Positions 32,244 through 40,694 are shown, counted from the stretch's first letter. The stretch is DNA of 64,000 nucleotides from Clostridia bacterium (GCA_910576205.1 CAJTHL010000009.1:62001-126000); one strand, 5' to 3'. Notes: generated by a model from the letters alone, not told the origin. Made by a program: numbers and translations.

Positions 32244-33245
32244 TCATTCCGTATAGTAATCCCACAGGCTGCATGCCCCGGAGAGGAATTCCTGCGTGTC
32301 CTCCTCCAGTTCTTCGCCCATCTCCTCTATAATCCCGGCCTTCTCCTCCTCCATGCCGTTTGCGTGAAGGGCCACCAGATACGTATCCCGCACATAGACG
32401 CCCTCCGGGTCCAGCTCATAGGCCCTCTGGGCCAGCTCCAGCCCGCCGGCCAGATCATCCCGCAGCATGTACAGAATTGCCATAGCCCGCAGGGCGCCCA
32501 CGTCCTCCCTCTCCTTTAACAGCGCCTCATTTAGAAGTTTTTCGGCCTCCGAAAGATTCCCTCTTCTTCTGGTGGCATTCGCCAGCTGTACACGCACGTC
32601 ATAAAGCTGGGGTTCCTCCAGGTAACACTGCTGAAGATATGTATACTGTTCCTCCAGATCCCCGGAGAAAAGGCCCAGAAAATAATAGAGCACAGCCTTG
32701 TCCGATTCCGGATCCTCCAGATGCCCTTCCAGGCTTTCCACTATCATGGCAGTCTGAAGATCTGCATCCTCCTCTGACGCTGTCTCTGCCATGCCATAGG
32801 CCATCAGTTCATCCACAATCTCACAACTGGCAAAATAGGCCTCCAGCCTCCTCCTGTGCTGCATCATATCCGCGTACTGGCTGTCGGAAAGCTCCTTTCC
32901 AACCAGATAGGTATCAAAAACATAAGCCGCCAGATCATAATACCCTGCCTTCATGGACAGATCTATGAGTTTTGTAATCATGGGCACGGACCTGGAATGA
33001 CGCTCCACGGTCAGCAGCAGATCATTCAAGGCCTCTGCCGTCTCCCCCTCAGCCATGCGTTCCTCCGCCTGGCGGTAGCATTTGTATTCCTTTAAAACTC
33101 CGGGGAAACGTATCATAGAGACAGCCGCCAGACTAAAAGACAACAGAAGAAGGGCCAGCACCCAGATGGGAATTTTTACTTCCGGAGCCTTTCTTTCATC
33201 TGGGAATCCCTGACTTAAGTTGTTATAATATGTATTTTGTTCCAC
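32244..33245 (-). CDS. Membrane-anchored tetratricopeptide-repeat protein
   Basis: 333 residues starting at a GTG (GGGGG seven bases upstream). A short cytoplasmic end and one helix (IPIWVLALLLLSFSLAAVSMI) are followed by helical TPR-like repeats, clearest in the C-terminal half (NLSEAEKLLNEALLKEREDV, then GALRAMAILYMLRDDLAGGL). It probably serves as a protein-protein interaction scaffold outside the membrane. It is followed by the M50-like protease in an apparent two-gene operon. The function is not known. Confidence 0.7.
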   Translation of the reverse strand: MEQNTYYNNLSQGFPDERKAPEVKIPIWVLALLLLSFSLAAVSMIRFPGVLKEYKCYRQAEERMAEGETAEALNDLLLTVERHSRSVPMITKLIDLSMKAGYYDLAAYVFDTYLVGKELSDSQYADMMQHRRRLEAYFASCEIVDELMAYGMAETASEEDADLQTAMIVESLEGHLEDPESDKAVLYYFLGLFSGDLEEQYTYLQQCYLEEPQLYDVRVQLANATRRRGNLSEAEKLLNEALLKEREDVGALRAMAILYMLRDDLAGGLELAQRAYELDPEGVYVRDTYLVALHANGMEEEKAGIIEEMGEELEEDTQEFLSGACSLWDYYTE

Positions 33246-33348
33246 CTTTTCGCCCCCTTATAAGCACTCTTAAACCGGCGCCGCACGGCGCCTTTGCAAA
33301 TAGTATAAATCATTTTCCATTCCGGCGCAACTTTTATAGAAAAAAGTA

Positions 33349-33377
33349 TTGTATCTGGCATATTTTTCTATTATAAT
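33349..33377 (+). promoter_or_regulatory. Promoter of the 33404 gene
   Basis: TTGTAT (33349-33354), 17 bp, perfect TATAAT (33372-33377), about 20 nt before the start codon region. Confidence 0.6.
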
Positions 33378-33403
33378 TTTTACCATAAATGGGGGAGAAT
33401 CTT

Positions 33404-33841
33404 ATGAACTGGAATGAACAATGCGTTTTCGCGCTGCGGGAGCGGAAACTTTTTGAGGATTCCTGGCATCTGACGCGCTTCAAGGAGCTGCTGGACTGCT
33501 ACGCCGGGTATGCCTTTTTTACAAAAGGGTTGTGTAAATGCATGTACCTGTCCGCCTGGGATGAGGAGCATTTCTGTATTATGCTGGAAATGCTTATGTG
33601 CATGAGCCTGGGACAGGAAACCAGCGTGGGGGATATGCGCATTAACGGCGACCGCATGGCCGAAAACCAGAAGGACGCCCAGGTGCATATCTATTACCTT
33701 TCCAACGCCTTTCTGGACAACGAGCCTTTTCATCTGGACGAAAACGCGGATATTCCGGCGGATATCCGCTATATTATTGAGCGGGCGCTTCTGGCCTCCC
33801 AGGCCATCGATGAACTTCCCGAGCCGCCCCAGCCCCTTTAA
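33404..33841 (+). CDS. Conserved hypothetical protein
   Basis: 145 residues from the ATG at 33404 (GGGGGAG seven bases upstream; an ATG five codons earlier overlaps that site). The protein is acidic, rich in Cys, Met and aromatic residues, and helical (CYAGYAFFTKGLCKCMYL, then EEHFCIMLEMLMCMSL). No motif or signal peptide is seen. It has its own strong promoter. Its stop overlaps the stop of the convergent gene by four bases. I do not recognise the family. Confidence 0.6.
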   Translation: MNWNEQCVFALRERKLFEDSWHLTRFKELLDCYAGYAFFTKGLCKCMYLSAWDEEHFCIMLEMLMCMSLGQETSVGDMRINGDRMAENQKDAQVHIYYLSNAFLDNEPFHLDENADIPADIRYIIERALLASQAIDELPEPPQPL

Positions 33842-34143
33842 TGGGCCGTTTCCTGCTCTTCCTTTTCCTTTAAATTTCTCAGCACCGCAAAAATATAGGG
33901 GGCTCCAAACACATTCAGCGCCTTAGGGCCGGTAATGTGTTCGGGGTCCCCCTGTATTTTTTCCAGAGCTCTTGCAAAGGTGGCCTTGGTAATGGATTTG
34001 GACCTGCGGTCCACAAACATTTCCCCGCCTTTGATAATATAGGTGAAGGGCAGTCTTTTGGCGGTGTAAAAGGTTTCCTGCTGATGGTTTTCCATCTTTT
34101 CCCAGAGTGTCTCGATTGTCAGTTTCAGAATCCATTTTTCCAT
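33838..34143 (-). CDS. Conserved hypothetical protein
   Basis: 101 residues. It looks like a compact cytoplasmic domain (TFYTAKRLPFTYIIKGGEMF and SKSITKATFARALEKIQ), ending in an acidic tail. The pattern KGGEMFVDRRSKSITKATF suggests nucleic-acid or ligand binding, but I cannot name a family. The ribosome site AGGAGG is followed by the ATG at 34143, and the leader contains copy D of the dispersed repeat. It is convergent with the 33404 gene, with overlapping stops. Confidence 0.6.
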   Translation of the reverse strand: MEKWILKLTIETLWEKMENHQQETFYTAKRLPFTYIIKGGEMFVDRRSKSITKATFARALEKIQGDPEHITGPKALNVFGAPYIFAVLRNLKEKEEQETAH

Positions 34144-34161
34144 TTGCTGTCCTCCTGTTTA

Positions 34162-34241
34162 AATTCCGTATCTCTCGTCCCGGAATCCTTACGGGACTTA
34201 CCGGGCTTCTGCTGTTTCAATTCCTCATCCGCCCTTTGGGA
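34162..34241 (-). repeat. Dispersed structured repeat, copy D
   Basis: Direct end boxes (CTGTTTAAATTCCG at the left, CTGTTTCAATTCCTCATCC at the right) flank a hairpin, GTCCCG (34177-34182) with CGGGAC (34192-34197). It lies immediately upstream of the ribosome site of the 33838-34143 gene. Confidence 0.55.
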
Positions 34242-34381
34242 TTTTTTCTTCTGTCTATATACATGCACAGTATAACACAGGAATTCCATATTCAACAAGA
34301 TGACATAATGTATTTTTTCAAAAGATTTTAATCAGATCTTCGTATACCGCCTGCAGAAAACAAGGTTCTAAAAGCAAGCCT

Positions 34382-34832
34382 GTTTATTGACAGGCCTGTC
34401 CGACTCCCACAAGGTGTCCATATTTAAAAACGCTTCCCGGTACTCCAGAAAAGGTATGCTTTCCCCAAAATCACAGGTCCTTCGCAAAAGCGCCTAAATT
34501 TTGGCAATCATCACATCCACATCAAAAGGCTTTGCCACAAAGTCATCCCCGCCCATGTTCATGCCCATAACCATATTCATATTGTCTGATGCCGAAGACA
34601 GGAAAATAATGGGAACCCTGGACACCCCTCGAAGTTCCATGCACCAGTAATATCCGTCAAAGGCAGGCAGTCCAATATCCATAATCACCAGACGGGGCTG
34701 GATCTCCGAAAATTCCCGGAGAATGTTCCGGAAATTTTTCACCCCCACAATGGACAATTCCCACCTTTACCCCTTGCTCCTTACAGCCTCCAGGATTCCC
34801 TGGTCGTCCTCAATCATAAAAATATGGTACAT
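34382..34832 (-). pseudogene. Response-regulator (BceR/VraR-like) pseudogene
   Basis: On the minus strand MYHIFMIEDDQGILEAVRS opens at 34832, then hits a stop and shifts frame. The receiver continues in another frame as VKNFRNILREFSEIQPRL, IMDIGLPAFDGYY (phospho-Asp) and FVAKPFDVDVMIAKI. A TAG follows where homologues have CAG, then ALLRRTCDFGESIPFLEYRE reads on before the gene ends without its DNA-binding domain. At least two lesions plus truncation are visible. No kinase gene remains. Downstream 34260-34380 shows nothing further. Confidence 0.75.
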
Positions 34833-34971
34833 TGTTTTCCCTTCCTCTCACACATCTTTCTACTGAATTTACCATCTCCCCAGACACAGCGCAAGCAGCA
34901 CTCCGCCCGGCATTCTATCTGCAAACCCACGGAAACTTTCAAAAAATAAGATGGTATTTTTTGTACTGGCA

Positions 34972-34980
34972 TGCTATAAT
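34972..34980 (+). promoter_or_regulatory. Extended -10 promoter of bacteriohemerythrin
   Basis: TGCTATAAT (TGN plus perfect -10) 36 bp before the GTG start. No good -35 is seen at the usual distance, as is common for extended -10 promoters. Confidence 0.5.
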
Positions 34981-35016
34981 GGAAAATCATAACAGCCGTA
35001 AAAAGGAGGATTTCAC

Positions 35017-35445
35017 GTGGTACAGTATATGGAATTTACAGACGATCTGGTAACAGGAAACACCCTGATCGACGGACAGCATAAGGAACTGATCGGAAAA
35101 ATCAACGATCTGTTGCGGGCCTGTGAGGCGGGCGACGGCAAGGTAAAAGCCTTAAATACTCTGGATTATCTGGAGGAATACACCAATTTCCACTTCTCCC
35201 AGGAGGAGGCCCTGCAGGAGGAAATCGGATATCCGGGCCTTCAGGAGCATCGGACCAGACACCAGGAATTTGTGCAGAGCATAAAGGAACTGTATGAAAT
35301 GCTGGAGGAGCAGGAAGGCCCCACAGACGCCTTCGTACAGCAGGTAAACAAAAACGTGGTGGACTGGTTTGTGAATCACATCCAGGGCTTTGACCGCTCG
35401 GTGGCGGAGTATAAAAACCTGAAGAATAATCCGGGGCTTCTGTAA
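35017..35445 (+). CDS. Bacteriohemerythrin
   Basis: 142 residues with the di-iron ligand set in order: DGQH (His), FHFSQEE (His, Glu), LQEHRTRHQEF (two His) and VNHIQGFDRS (His, Asp). The four-helix bundle binds O2 and in anaerobes serves O2 sensing, delivery or scavenging. The start is the GTG at 35017, since GGAGG lies seven bases before it and 19 before the next ATG. It is monocistronic, with an extended -10 promoter and a strong terminator. Confidence 0.93.
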   Translation: MVQYMEFTDDLVTGNTLIDGQHKELIGKINDLLRACEAGDGKVKALNTLDYLEEYTNFHFSQEEALQEEIGYPGLQEHRTRHQEFVQSIKELYEMLEEQEGPTDAFVQQVNKNVVDWFVNHIQGFDRSVAEYKNLKNNPGLL

Positions 35446-35461
35446 GAAAACAGGGAGCCGG

Positions 35462-35503
35462 AAACGGGATTCCCCTTTCACTAATGAGGGAATCCCGTTT
35501 TTA
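35462..35503 (+). terminator. Terminator of bacteriohemerythrin
   Basis: AAACGGGATTCCC (35462-35474) pairs perfectly with GGGAATCCCGTTT (35488-35500), followed by more T. Confidence 0.88.
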
Positions 35504-35611
35504 AACCGCATGCCATAGAGTGCCATCCGCTTGATTTGTCTGCCCTTAAACTGGCACAATCTTCATATTATGGCTTGAAACCTTCTGAAAAACATGGTAT
35601 GTTTTCTTTAT

Positions 35612-35647
35612 AAAACGCCACAATTCATAAGAACCATGGCGTTTTTT
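35612..35647. terminator. Bidirectional hairpin downstream of the GGGtGRT gene
   Basis: AAAACGCCA (35612-35620) pairs with TGGCGTTTT (35637-35645). T-runs occur on both strands (TTTTTT on plus, TTTTATAAAG on minus). It would end the GGGtGRT transcript. Confidence 0.65.
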
Positions 35648-35690
35648 CTGTCTCTATATAATACTTTTTCTGTCTTTATATTTTACTTAA

Positions 35691-36701
35691 TCAAAATTTG
35701 CCCGCTTTAGCAGCTTCCTCTAAACTAACCGCCACAGCAACCGTCATACCTACCATAGGATTGTTTCCTGCGCCGATCAGACCCATCATCTCCACATGTG
35801 CTGGTACGGAGGAGGAACCTGCAAACTGTGCGTCGGAGTGCATACGTCCCAGGGTATCGGTCATACCGTAGGAAGCCGGGCCTGCTGCCATGTTATCCGG
35901 ATGAAGGGTACGGCCTGTGCCGCCGCCGGATGCAACAGAGAAGTACTTCTTGCCTGCCTCCAGCCTCTCCTTCTTGTAAGTACCTGCTACCGGATGCTGG
36001 AAACGGGTGGGGTTGGTGGAATTGCCGGTGATAGATACGTCTACGTTCTCCTTCCACATGATGGCAACGCCCTCGGGAACACTGTTTGCGCCGTAGCAGT
36101 TTACCTTTGCCCGGAGTCCCTCGGAATAAGCCTTGCGGAATACTTCCTTTACCTCGTTGGTGTAGGGATCGTACTCAGTCTCCACATAGGTAAATCCGTT
36201 GATTCTGGCAATGATCTGGGCCGCGTCTTTTCCAAGACCGTTCAAGATGACACGCAGCGGTTTCTGACGAACCTTGTTGGCCTTCTCCGCGATACCGATA
36301 GCGCCCTCTGCGGCCGCGAAGGACTCATGGCCTGCCAGGAACGCGAAACACTCGGTCTCTTCCTCCAGCAGCATCTTGCCCAGGTTGCCATGTCCCAGAC
36401 CAACCTTGCGGGTATCCGCAACAGAACCCGGGATACAGAATGCCTGCAATCCCTCGCCGATAGCTGCGGCAGCGTCTGCGGCCTTGCGGCAGCCCTTCTT
36501 GATGGCAATAGCCGCGCCTACGGTGTATGCCCAGCATGCATTCTCAAAGCAGATAGGCTGGATACCTTTGATCTGATTGTACACATCCAGGCCTGCGTCC
36601 TTGGTGATTTTCTCCGCTTCTTCGATGGAAGCGATGCCATAGCTGTTTAAAACCTCATTGATTTTATCTATTCTTCTCTCATATGATTCAAATAAAGCCA
36701 T
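35691..36701 (-). CDS. GGGtGRT protein (family of unknown function)
   Basis: 336 residues containing SVASGGGTGRTLHPDNMAAG, the motif that names the family. Other conserved blocks are CFENACWAYTVGAAIAIKKG, LAGHESFAAAEGAIG and the C-terminal GLIGAGNNPMVGMTVAVAV. It contains few Cys, and its Gly-rich loops suggest binding of a phosphate or cofactor. The family is nearly always encoded next to a NifU-like scaffold, as here (16 bp downstream of it), so a role in metal-cluster or cofactor handling is inferred. No biochemical function is known to me. Ribosome site AGGAGGG. Confidence 0.85.
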   Translation of the reverse strand: MALFESYERRIDKINEVLNSYGIASIEEAEKITKDAGLDVYNQIKGIQPICFENACWAYTVGAAIAIKKGCRKAADAAAAIGEGLQAFCIPGSVADTRKVGLGHGNLGKMLLEEETECFAFLAGHESFAAAEGAIGIAEKANKVRQKPLRVILNGLGKDAAQIIARINGFTYVETEYDPYTNEVKEVFRKAYSEGLRAKVNCYGANSVPEGVAIMWKENVDVSITGNSTNPTRFQHPVAGTYKKERLEAGKKYFSVASGGGTGRTLHPDNMAAGPASYGMTDTLGRMHSDAQFAGSSSVPAHVEMMGLIGAGNNPMVGMTVAVAVSLEEAAKAGKF

Positions 36702-36717
36702 TTCTATCCCTCCTCGC

Positions 36718-37410
36718 TTATTCCTGTCTCGGATCGATGATCTTTACTGCGTCATCCACACGTCCGTACTGTCCCTGTGCCTTCTCCCATGCGGTGTTGG
36801 GATCGTCGCCCTTCTTGATAAAGTCGGTCATCTTACCCAGGTTTACAAACTTGTAGCCGATGATCTGATCCTCTGCGTCCAGAGCGATTCCTGTCACATA
36901 GCCCTCGGCCATCTCCAGGTAACGGGGGCCTTTCTTTAAGGTGCCGTACATGGTGCCTACCTGGCTTCTAAGGCCTTTTCCCAGATCCTCAAGGCCTGCG
37001 CCGATGGGAAGGCCGTCCTCGGAAAACGCGCTCTGGGTTCTTCCGTACACGATCTGCAGGAAAAGCTCTCTCATAGCCGTATTGATGGCGTCACACACCA
37101 GGTCTGTATTCAATGCCTCCAGAAGGGTTCTGCCCGGAAGGATCTCGGAAGCCATAGCTGCGGAGTGGGTCATGCCGGAGCACCCCAGAGTCTCCACCAG
37201 AGCCTCCTGGATAATTCCGTCCTTTACGTTCAGTGTCAGCTTGCATGCTCCCTGCTGAGGCGCACACCAGCCAACGCCATGCGTCAGACCGGAAATATCT
37301 TTGATTTCCTTTGCCTGTACCCACTTTGCCTCTTCCGGAATCGGAGCAGCGCCATGATTTACGCCCTGTGCTACCGGACACATTTTTTCAACTTCATGTG
37401 AATAAATCAT
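36718..37410 (-). CDS. NifU-like iron-sulfur cluster assembly scaffold partner of GGGtGRT
   Basis: 230 residues. LVETLGCSGMTHSAAMASEI then LPGRTLLEALNTDLVCDAIN matches the IscU/NifU N-terminal scaffold around its first cluster Cys. Additional cysteines (EKMCPVAQ, GVGWCAPQQGACK) precede it. The C-terminal half is specific to this subfamily. It starts with AAAGGAG seven to eight bases upstream and heads a two-gene operon with the GGGtGRT gene. I infer storage or assembly of an Fe-S cluster or other cofactor for an unidentified enzyme. The promoter region carries a 12-bp palindrome. Confidence 0.82.
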   Translation of the reverse strand: MIYSHEVEKMCPVAQGVNHGAAPIPEEAKWVQAKEIKDISGLTHGVGWCAPQQGACKLTLNVKDGIIQEALVETLGCSGMTHSAAMASEILPGRTLLEALNTDLVCDAINTAMRELFLQIVYGRTQSAFSEDGLPIGAGLEDLGKGLRSQVGTMYGTLKKGPRYLEMAEGYVTGIALDAEDQIIGYKFVNLGKMTDFIKKGDDPNTAWEKAQGQYGRVDDAVKIIDPRQE

Positions 37411-37513
37411 TTTAAAACTCCTTTCAAATTAAGTATGCCTATCGGATGCTCACAATCCAATAAGATATGCCATATGTAAATGCCTGTCAGTGACAGACAT
37501 CCCATTTGGATAC

Positions 37514-37542
37514 ATTTTCTCATATTCCCGGGAATTCGTCCA
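37514..37542 (-). promoter_or_regulatory. Candidate promoter and palindromic operator of the NifU-like/GGGtGRT operon
   Basis: On the minus strand: TGGACG (37537-37542), 17 bp, GAAAAT (37514-37519). The spacer contains the perfect palindrome ATTCCCGGGAAT (37524-37535). A second dyad, CTGTCAGTGACAG (37484-37496), lies in the leader. Confidence 0.4.
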
Positions 37543-37600
37543 GTGTTTTTTGAAATTTCTGTCGAACTAATTTCTACCGAACAAACTCTTGTCAAACCCG

Positions 37601-39016
37601 TCAGCTAATCTGTCTCCCCATGAGCACTCCCATAACAGAGGCCATCATAAGCCCTCTGGTCCATCCGCTGGAATCTCCCAGGCAGTGAAGCCCCTCCAGA
37701 TTTGTGACAAACTCCGGCGTCATCTTGATGCGGTTGCTGTAAAATTTAAGCTCCGGCGAATACAGAAGCGTCTCGTTTCCCGCAAAGCCCGGCACCACAT
37801 GGTCCACCGCCTGGATAAAGTTGATGATATTGGTCATGGCGCGGTAAGGCATGGCCGCCGTAATATCCCCGGCCACTGCGTCCGACAGGGAGGGACGCAC
37901 ATTGGACTGGCTCAGCTCCTTGGGCCAGGTCCGTTTTCCTCCCAGGATATCCCCGTATCTCTGCACCAGAATATGCCCGTCCCCCAGCATATTGGTCAGT
38001 TCCCCCACCTTCTGGGCATAGGCAATAGGCTGGTTAAAGGGATGGGTAAAATTGTGGGAGCAGAGAATCGCCAGGTTGGTATTGTCGGATTTCAGATCCT
38101 TGTAGGAATGCCCGTTTACCACAGCCAGGTTATTGTCGTAATTCTCCTGGCTCACAAAACCGCCGGGATTCTGGCAAAAAGTCCGCACCTTATTCTTAAA
38201 GGGCAGGGGATAGCCGATAAGCTTGGACTCATAAAGCACGTTGTTTACGTCCTCCATAATCTCATTTCGCACCTCCACCCGCACGCCGATATCCACCGTT
38301 CCAGGCTGATGGGCAATATCATGCTGCTCGCACAGGCGCTCCAGCCAGTCCGCCCCCTTGCGGCCTGTGGCCACAATCACATGCTCCGCGAATATCGTCT
38401 CCTCCTGGTCATGCTTCAAGGCTCCTTCAATAACCGCTCCTTTGCAGACCGTACCCTCCACCACCAGATCCCGGCATACCGTATCAAACAGAATTTCCAC
38501 GCCGTGCTCCAGAAGGTACTGTTCAATACTATAGTAAATTTCCTGGGCTTTTTCCGTCCCCAGATGGCGGATTGGGCAGTCCACAAGCTTAAGGCCCGCC
38601 TGGATCGCCCGCTTCCGGATATCCTTGACCTCCTTCTCGTTTCCCACGCCCTCCACCTTGGTGTCCGCGCCGAATTCCAGATAAATCTTGTCCGTATAAT
38701 GGATGGTTTCCTGGACCAGATCCTCCCCGATCAGCGTAGGAAGATCGCCGCCCACCTCATAGCTTAGAGAAAGTTTCCCGTCGGAAAACGCACCCGCCCC
38801 GGAAAAACCTGTGGTAATATGGCAGTAAGGCTTGCAGTTGACGCACTGCCTGGTTTTTGTCTTGGGACATCTGCGCTTCTCCACCGGCCTGCCCTTCTCC
38901 ACTATGACAATCTTTTTACTGCTTCCCCTCTTTATCATCTCCAGGGCTGTAAAAATGCCCCCAGGGCCTGCCCCGATAATCAATACATCTGTTTTCCTCA
39001 AATTGTACACCTCCAT
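37601..39016 (-). CDS. FAD-dependent dehydrogenase family protein
   Basis: 471 residues with the dinucleotide motif VLIIGAGPGG at residues 11-20 and a second FAD-contact segment, VIVATGRKGADW. A Cys-rich insertion after residue 48 (RRCPKTKTRQCVNCKPYCH) is typical of the uncharacterised YdiF/NAD(FAD)-dehydrogenase group (COG2509). The C-terminal HCLGDSSGWTRGLMMASVMG closes the FAD site. Substrate is unknown. It lies between the GGGtGRT operon and IS debris as a single gene; the ribosome site AGGAAC is moderate. Confidence 0.8.
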   Translation of the reverse strand: MEVYNLRKTDVLIIGAGPGGIFTALEMIKRGSSKKIVIVEKGRPVEKRRCPKTKTRQCVNCKPYCHITTGFSGAGAFSDGKLSLSYEVGGDLPTLIGEDLVQETIHYTDKIYLEFGADTKVEGVGNEKEVKDIRKRAIQAGLKLVDCPIRHLGTEKAQEIYYSIEQYLLEHGVEILFDTVCRDLVVEGTVCKGAVIEGALKHDQEETIFAEHVIVATGRKGADWLERLCEQHDIAHQPGTVDIGVRVEVRNEIMEDVNNVLYESKLIGYPLPFKNKVRTFCQNPGGFVSQENYDNNLAVVNGHSYKDLKSDNTNLAILCSHNFTHPFNQPIAYAQKVGELTNMLGDGHILVQRYGDILGGKRTWPKELSQSNVRPSLSDAVAGDITAAMPYRAMTNIINFIQAVDHVVPGFAGNETLLYSPELKFYSNRIKMTPEFVTNLEGLHCLGDSSGWTRGLMMASVMGVLMGRQIS

Positions 39017-39080
39017 TTTCTGTCCTGTTCCTCACTGACAAAGCAGTCTCAGCCAGCAGGAGTACCGCAAGCTTCCAGTA

Positions 39081-39323
39081 TTATTTTATCAAAATAGAAT
39101 CCTTTTTTAAAGAGGTAATTGGCACCTTTGCATTTGTTTTCCGCTGAAAACCTGCTGTATGCCAGTCATAAATGGTCTGACGTTCCAGAAATCTTCGGAA
39201 CAGCTCCGGTTTGGTCCCATCTATGAATACGGTTTCTTTTGATAATCCATCCATTTGGTTAGGACAGCGCATCAGCTGGTAAATAAAGGATTCCTGCAAT
39301 ATGATGTTAAAAAGAAATGTCAA
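39081..39323 (-). pseudogene. IS1182-like transposase fragment
   Basis: An ~80-codon open frame includes ESFIYQLMRCPNQMDGLSKE then TVFIDGTKPE, which resembles the segment around the first catalytic Asp of IS1182 transposases (VFIDGTKIE). The rest (RQTIYDWHTAGFQRK) does not continue the family in frame, and both ends of the transposase are missing. It is a short remnant. The assignment rests on one motif. Confidence 0.45.
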
Positions 39324-39432
39324 ACACCCGCTTAATGCATCTATAATCTATTTTATAGTTACTGTTGTGGGCGGTGTGGTTTGCCACCTCATTCCCAAAT
39401 GGCTTGACGGAAACGGCAAGGACAACGAATAG
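39301..39432 (+). CDS. Tiny hydrophobic ORF, possible type I toxin-like peptide
   Basis: 43 codons from 39301. The middle, ASIIYFIVTVVGGVVCHLIP, is a membrane helix, followed by a charged end (KWLDGNGKDNE). Small proteins with the VxxxICKWLDGDDK-type ending are frequent in clostridia beside IS elements and strong hairpins, and resemble type I toxin peptides. A good ribosome site is lacking. A perfect 12-bp hairpin follows at 39457-39494. It overlaps the transposase remnant on the other strand. This is a candidate only. Confidence 0.4.
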   Translation: MMLKRNVKHPLNASIIYFIVTVVGGVVCHLIPKWLDGNGKDNE

Positions 39433-39456
39433 CTTTGCCAGTATAAAAGAAAAGAA

Positions 39457-39494
39457 GAATCCCCCAACTGTGTTGGCTCACGGTTGGGGGATTC
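39457..39494 (-). terminator. Strong hairpin downstream of pepP and of the tiny ORF
   Basis: GAATCCCCCAAC (39457-39468) pairs perfectly with GTTGGGGGATTC (39483-39494). On the minus strand it is followed by TTCTTTTCTTTT, so it fits a pepP terminator. On the plus strand it lies 24 bp after the small ORF. Confidence 0.75.
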
Positions 39495-39632
39495 GTTCCT
39501 TGTCCATATGGACTCGTAATCTCTTTTTGCCTACTGGCATTATAGCATATGCAGAATTTGATTGCAAAATGCATTTTCCTGGCGAAAATGGTTTTCCACT
39601 CTTAACTGACTTCCAAATATCCGATAGCATTT

Positions 39633-40694
39633 TTACAGTTCCAGCAGCTCCTTAGGCGATCCTGTCAGATTCCTGCACCCGTCCTCCGTCACAACCACCA
39701 TATCCTCGATCCGCACACCCCCAAAACCCGGCACATAGATGCCTGGCTCCACAGTCACCACCATGCCCGGCTCCAGAATCGTGGTCTCCTTTGAGGACAG
39801 GGCAGGCTTTTCGTGAATCTCCAGGCCTACGCTGTGACCCAGGGAATGGCCAAAGTATGCGCCGTATCCCGCTTTCTCTATCACATCCCGGGCCGCACGG
39901 TCCGCCTGGGAACCGGGGATTCCTGCCCGCACGGTCTCAAGGCCCACTGTCTGGGCCTCCAGGACAGTCTTGTAGATCTCCTTTTGTCTGTCATCTGCCT
40001 TTCCCAGCACCACCGTCCGGGTCATATCCGAGCAGTATCCTTGGTAGCGGCATCCAAAGTCCAGGGTGACAAAGTCTCCTTTTTCCAGCGTCTTACGGGA
40101 GGGCGTGGCATGAGGCATAGAAGAATGGATGCCGGAGGCCACAATGGATGGGAAGCTTATATCCTCCGCCCCATGGGTCTTAAAATAGTATTCTAGTTTT
40201 GCCGCGATTTCCAGCTCTGTGACGCCGGGCCTTAGCTCGCCAAGGATATAGGTAAAGGCCTCGTCTCCCAGAGCTTCCGCCTTTGCCATCCACCCGGTCT
40301 CCCGGGCCCTCTTGATTCTCCGGAATCCGGAAAGGCTGTCCCCCAGAGGCTCCCAGCGACACACCATAAGCTTTTTCTTTAGCTTCTCCACAGCGCTGTA
40401 AGTCATGATCTCATCCTCAAAGCCCAGATTTACCACCTGATCCTGACTTATAAGGTCGCAAAGATTCTCCGCGTATCCCCTGGCGGAACTGATTTCCACC
40501 ACAGAGAAGCCTGCGCTCTCCTCCTTTGCCTGCAGGGTATAGCGGCCGTCTGTGAGAATCACCTTCTGCTTTTCCGACAGGTAGAGATAGCCTGTGGCCC
40601 CTGTGAAGCCGCTCAGATACCGCATATTAAAGCCGTCCGCCACCAGAATGGCATCCAGCTTCTTCTCCCTCATAAAATCCATTATTTTTTTCAT
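39633..40694 (-). CDS. pepP: Xaa-Pro aminopeptidase (M24B)
   Basis: 353 residues with an N-terminal creatinase-like domain (LSGFTGATGYLYLSEKQKVI) and a pita-bread catalytic domain. Metal ligands are in place: Asp in TLDFGCRYQGYCSDMTRTV (two Asp), His in YFGHSLGHSVGLEIHE, Glu in TVEPGIYVPG and Glu in GVRIEDMVVV. It removes N-terminal residues before proline, in the cytoplasm. The ribosome site AGGAAC precedes the ATG at 40694. Just upstream lies the 69-bp tandem repeat, then yqeG. Confidence 0.93.
   Translation of the reverse strand: MKKIMDFMREKKLDAILVADGFNMRYLSGFTGATGYLYLSEKQKVILTDGRYTLQAKEESAGFSVVEISSARGYAENLCDLISQDQVVNLGFEDEIMTYSAVEKLKKKLMVCRWEPLGDSLSGFRRIKRARETGWMAKAEALGDEAFTYILGELRPGVTELEIAAKLEYYFKTHGAEDISFPSIVASGIHSSMPHATPSRKTLEKGDFVTLDFGCRYQGYCSDMTRTVVLGKADDRQKEIYKTVLEAQTVGLETVRAGIPGSQADRAARDVIEKAGYGAYFGHSLGHSVGLEIHEKPALSSKETTILEPGMVVTVEPGIYVPGFGGVRIEDMVVVTEDGCRNLTGSPKELLEL

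Noticed and set aside
37589..38767. 392-codon open frame on the plus strand opposite the flavoprotein gene
   Set aside because: Antisense shadow; the minus-strand frame has the FAD motifs and a ribosome site.
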